Shown in pieces: positions 62,971-64,000 of a DNA stretch of 64,000 nucleotides. The number at the start of each line of letters is the position of its first letter. Position 1 is the first letter of the stretch. This DNA comes from Pseudodesulfovibrio nedwellii. Its GTDB lineage: Bacteria; Desulfobacterota; Desulfovibrionia; Desulfovibrionales; Desulfovibrionaceae. Position numbers and translations under genes: made by a program. The notes under the pieces were generated by a model. It made no database searches. It was given only the letters and a program-made list of their open reading frames with translations, and was not told the origin of the DNA. The stretch spans positions 2,289,501 through 2,353,500 of the forward strand of contig NZ_AP026709.1 in assembly GCF_027923765.1 (NCBI RefSeq), read 5' to 3'.

Positions 62971-63426
62971 ATGGCTATCGAATCTTTGGCCCAACAAACT
63001 TCTACATTTGTGGATTCCTTAAGCATCAAGCCCGCACCCTCTGCCGAAAAGACAGCGGATGAAACCAGCATGGAGATAAAAACTCCTGTTCAAGGGGATA
63101 CCGTGACCATTTCCGAAGAAGCACGCGCTCTGATTGCTCCGGAAAACTCTGGCGAATCCGGCCAAAGCGAAGATTCTGCTATCGACCAGACAATCAAAAT
63201 GCTCAAACAACAGATTGAAAAGCTGGAACAAGAGGTTGAAGAGCTTGAAAACAGCGACCTACCTGAAAAAATGAAACGCACACAAGTACAGCAAAAACAG
63301 AACCAGATCATGGAACTACGTGACCAGTTAAACACGGCGCTGGAAACCAAAATGAAGGCCGCTGGAGTGGCTGTGGGCGGCGGAACTCGCGCCAATGGCT
63401 TCGGCAGCAGCGCTTCCGATTTCTAG
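62971..63426 (+). CDS. FlxA-like coiled-coil protein
   Basis: A 151-aa cytoplasmic protein with a long heptad coiled coil (IDQTIKMLKQQIEKLEQEVE to QIMELRDQLNTALETKMKAA). It resembles E. coli FlxA, a FliA-dependent late flagellar-regulon protein of unknown role. The promoter supports this link. AAGGAG lies nine bases before the ATG. No flagellar structural gene is adjacent; the MCP at 51264 is the only other motility-related gene here. Confidence 0.8.
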   Translation: MAIESLAQQTSTFVDSLSIKPAPSAEKTADETSMEIKTPVQGDTVTISEEARALIAPENSGESGQSEDSAIDQTIKMLKQQIEKLEQEVEELENSDLPEKMKRTQVQQKQNQIMELRDQLNTALETKMKAAGVAVGGGTRANGFGSSASDF

Positions 63427-63448
63427 ACGAAATTACACGATTTTTTAG

Positions 63449-63480
63449 ACGCGGCAGGATACTCCTGTCGCGTTTTTTTT
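63449..63480 (+). terminator. Terminator after the flxA-like gene
   Basis: ACGCGGCAGGA pairs with TCCTGTCGCGT, followed by eight T. Confidence 0.9.
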
Positions 63481-63530
63481 GGAAGAGGCCAACCGCACTC
63501 GTTCATTCACATGAGGAACGATTATACACC

Positions 63531-63558
63531 TTGACTGACATTTTAGCGTTCGTATATT
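63531..63558 (+). promoter_or_regulatory. Sigma-70 promoter of the Gly-rich gene
   Basis: TTGACT, 16 bases, then TATATT, about 77 bases before the ATG at 63635. Good match to consensus. Confidence 0.6.
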
Positions 63559-63634
63559 GTATATATGCCGAAATGCCCCGGTGTGGGCATCAATCAGACC
63601 ATGGAAGGTCTGCTCGCGGCGGGGAGAGACACCC

Positions 63635-64000
63635 ATGTCCATGTCGAGTGTAACCGACTTCATCGTAGCCGGACCAGCCGGACAGGTGACAGCCGGGCCA
63701 GCAGGCTCATTTCAAGCCGGACCAGCCGGTCAGATCGTTACAGGAGAACCGGGCCATGTGCCCATTGACACCACTCCTGCACGCGTGATGATCGACACAT
63801 CCATGGCCAGAATTCCCTATTCCAGCCCAACCGGGGGCAGCAATGCCAGTGCCTATGCAGGTGCCGGAGGCACATCGTTTGGCGGCGGCTCCCTCGCAGG
63901 AACAAGCAGCACTGGCGGCTCGTTTGGCGGCGGCACAGTCGGCGGCGGTTCAAGCGCATCACACATCGGCGGTGGTGGCGGAGGCGGCGGTGCAGTCAAC
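63635..64000 (+). CDS. Gly/Pro-rich protein with AGPAGQ repeats, cut by window edge
   Basis: Open to the window end (122 codons seen). It begins MSMSSVTDFIVAGPAGQVTA, with several AGPAGx units, then PARVMIDTSMARIPYSSPTG and a Gly/Ser/Ala-rich stretch ending in a run of Gly. Probably a surface or secreted protein. No signal peptide is evident. GGGGAGAG precedes the ATG. A second frame starting at 63565 overlaps its 5' end in another phase and is probably not real. No function assigned. Confidence 0.6.
   Translation, partial: MSMSSVTDFIVAGPAGQVTAGPAGSFQAGPAGQIVTGEPGHVPIDTTPARVMIDTSMARIPYSSPTGGSNASAYAGAGGTSFGGGSLAGTSSTGGSFGGGTVGGGSSASHIGGGGGGGGAVN

Noticed and set aside
63565-63768. 67-codon frame at the start of the Gly-rich gene
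   Set aside because: Arg/Ser-rich shadow in another phase; only its first residues look natural and it has no family support.
1-64000. CRISPR arrays, insertion sequences, rRNA and tRNA genes
   Set aside because: No regular spaced repeats, transposase frames or conserved RNA signatures were seen in the window.

Overview
The window is about 64 kb of Gram-negative bacterial chromosome with roughly 50-55% GC (my reading, not a count). Gene content suggests a Desulfovibrionales-type anaerobe, perhaps a marine Pseudodesulfovibrio-like sulfate reducer. Evidence: cytochrome bd beside strictly anaerobic enzymes, QueH, DUF116, a HemW-type radical SAM protein, a molybdopterin oxidoreductase with mobB/moeA, a selenocysteine (UGA) codon, and terminator-like repeats of a kind I associate with that group. 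The taxonomic call is inference.

Layout. 1-16.4 kb: aconitase with a structured leader; a PpiD-like chaperone; a NifU-like scaffold; umuDC; the envelope proteolysis operon htpX-degP-methyltransferase; phosphofructokinase; cydAB; an RlmL-like methyltransferase and a polytopic membrane protein. 16.7-19.0 kb: a lipoprotein, an EamA transporter, SlyX and a DUF985 cupin. 19.1-25.8 kb: a tight minus-strand operon of podovirus-type tail genes, with a frameshift in the nozzle gene and a structured leader. 26.2-36.4 kb: housekeeping genes, including an FAD oxidoreductase-M24 peptidase pair, a thioesterase, the queH-hemW-VOC-sfsA run and def-fmt-DUF116. 36.8-45.8 kb: aspS and hisS, then rhodanese, a TauE-type exporter, a molybdopterin oxidoreductase, a small lipoprotein, rsmB and an outer-membrane beta-barrel protein. 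45.9-46.5 kb: one isolated tail-adaptor gene. 46.7-53.6 kb: asparaginase, a DsbA-family gene interrupted by an in-frame UGA (a likely selenoprotein), a structured RNA, a sirtuin, galE, a chemotaxis receptor and mobB. 53.8-64 kb: moeA, pstSCA behind a Pho-box array, a glycosyltransferase, a Pat-type acetyltransferase, a periplasmic binding protein, an FlxA-like gene behind a near-consensus sigma-28 promoter, and the 5' part of a Gly-rich gene cut by the window edge.

Main points to check. First, the UGA-containing DsbA homologue at 47766-48392, with a bacterial SECIS-like hairpin correctly placed behind the UGA. Second, the podoviral tail genes split over two loci 20 kb apart, with no head, packaging, lysis or integrase genes in view; both loci have helically phased upstream repeats with a similar core. 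This fits decayed prophage pieces, or speculatively a domesticated tail or gene-transfer-agent system. Third, a family of hairpin repeats in intergenic DNA, one of which separates umuD from umuC and one of which supplies the ribosome-binding site of def. No rRNA, tRNA, CRISPR array, insertion sequence or integrase was found.
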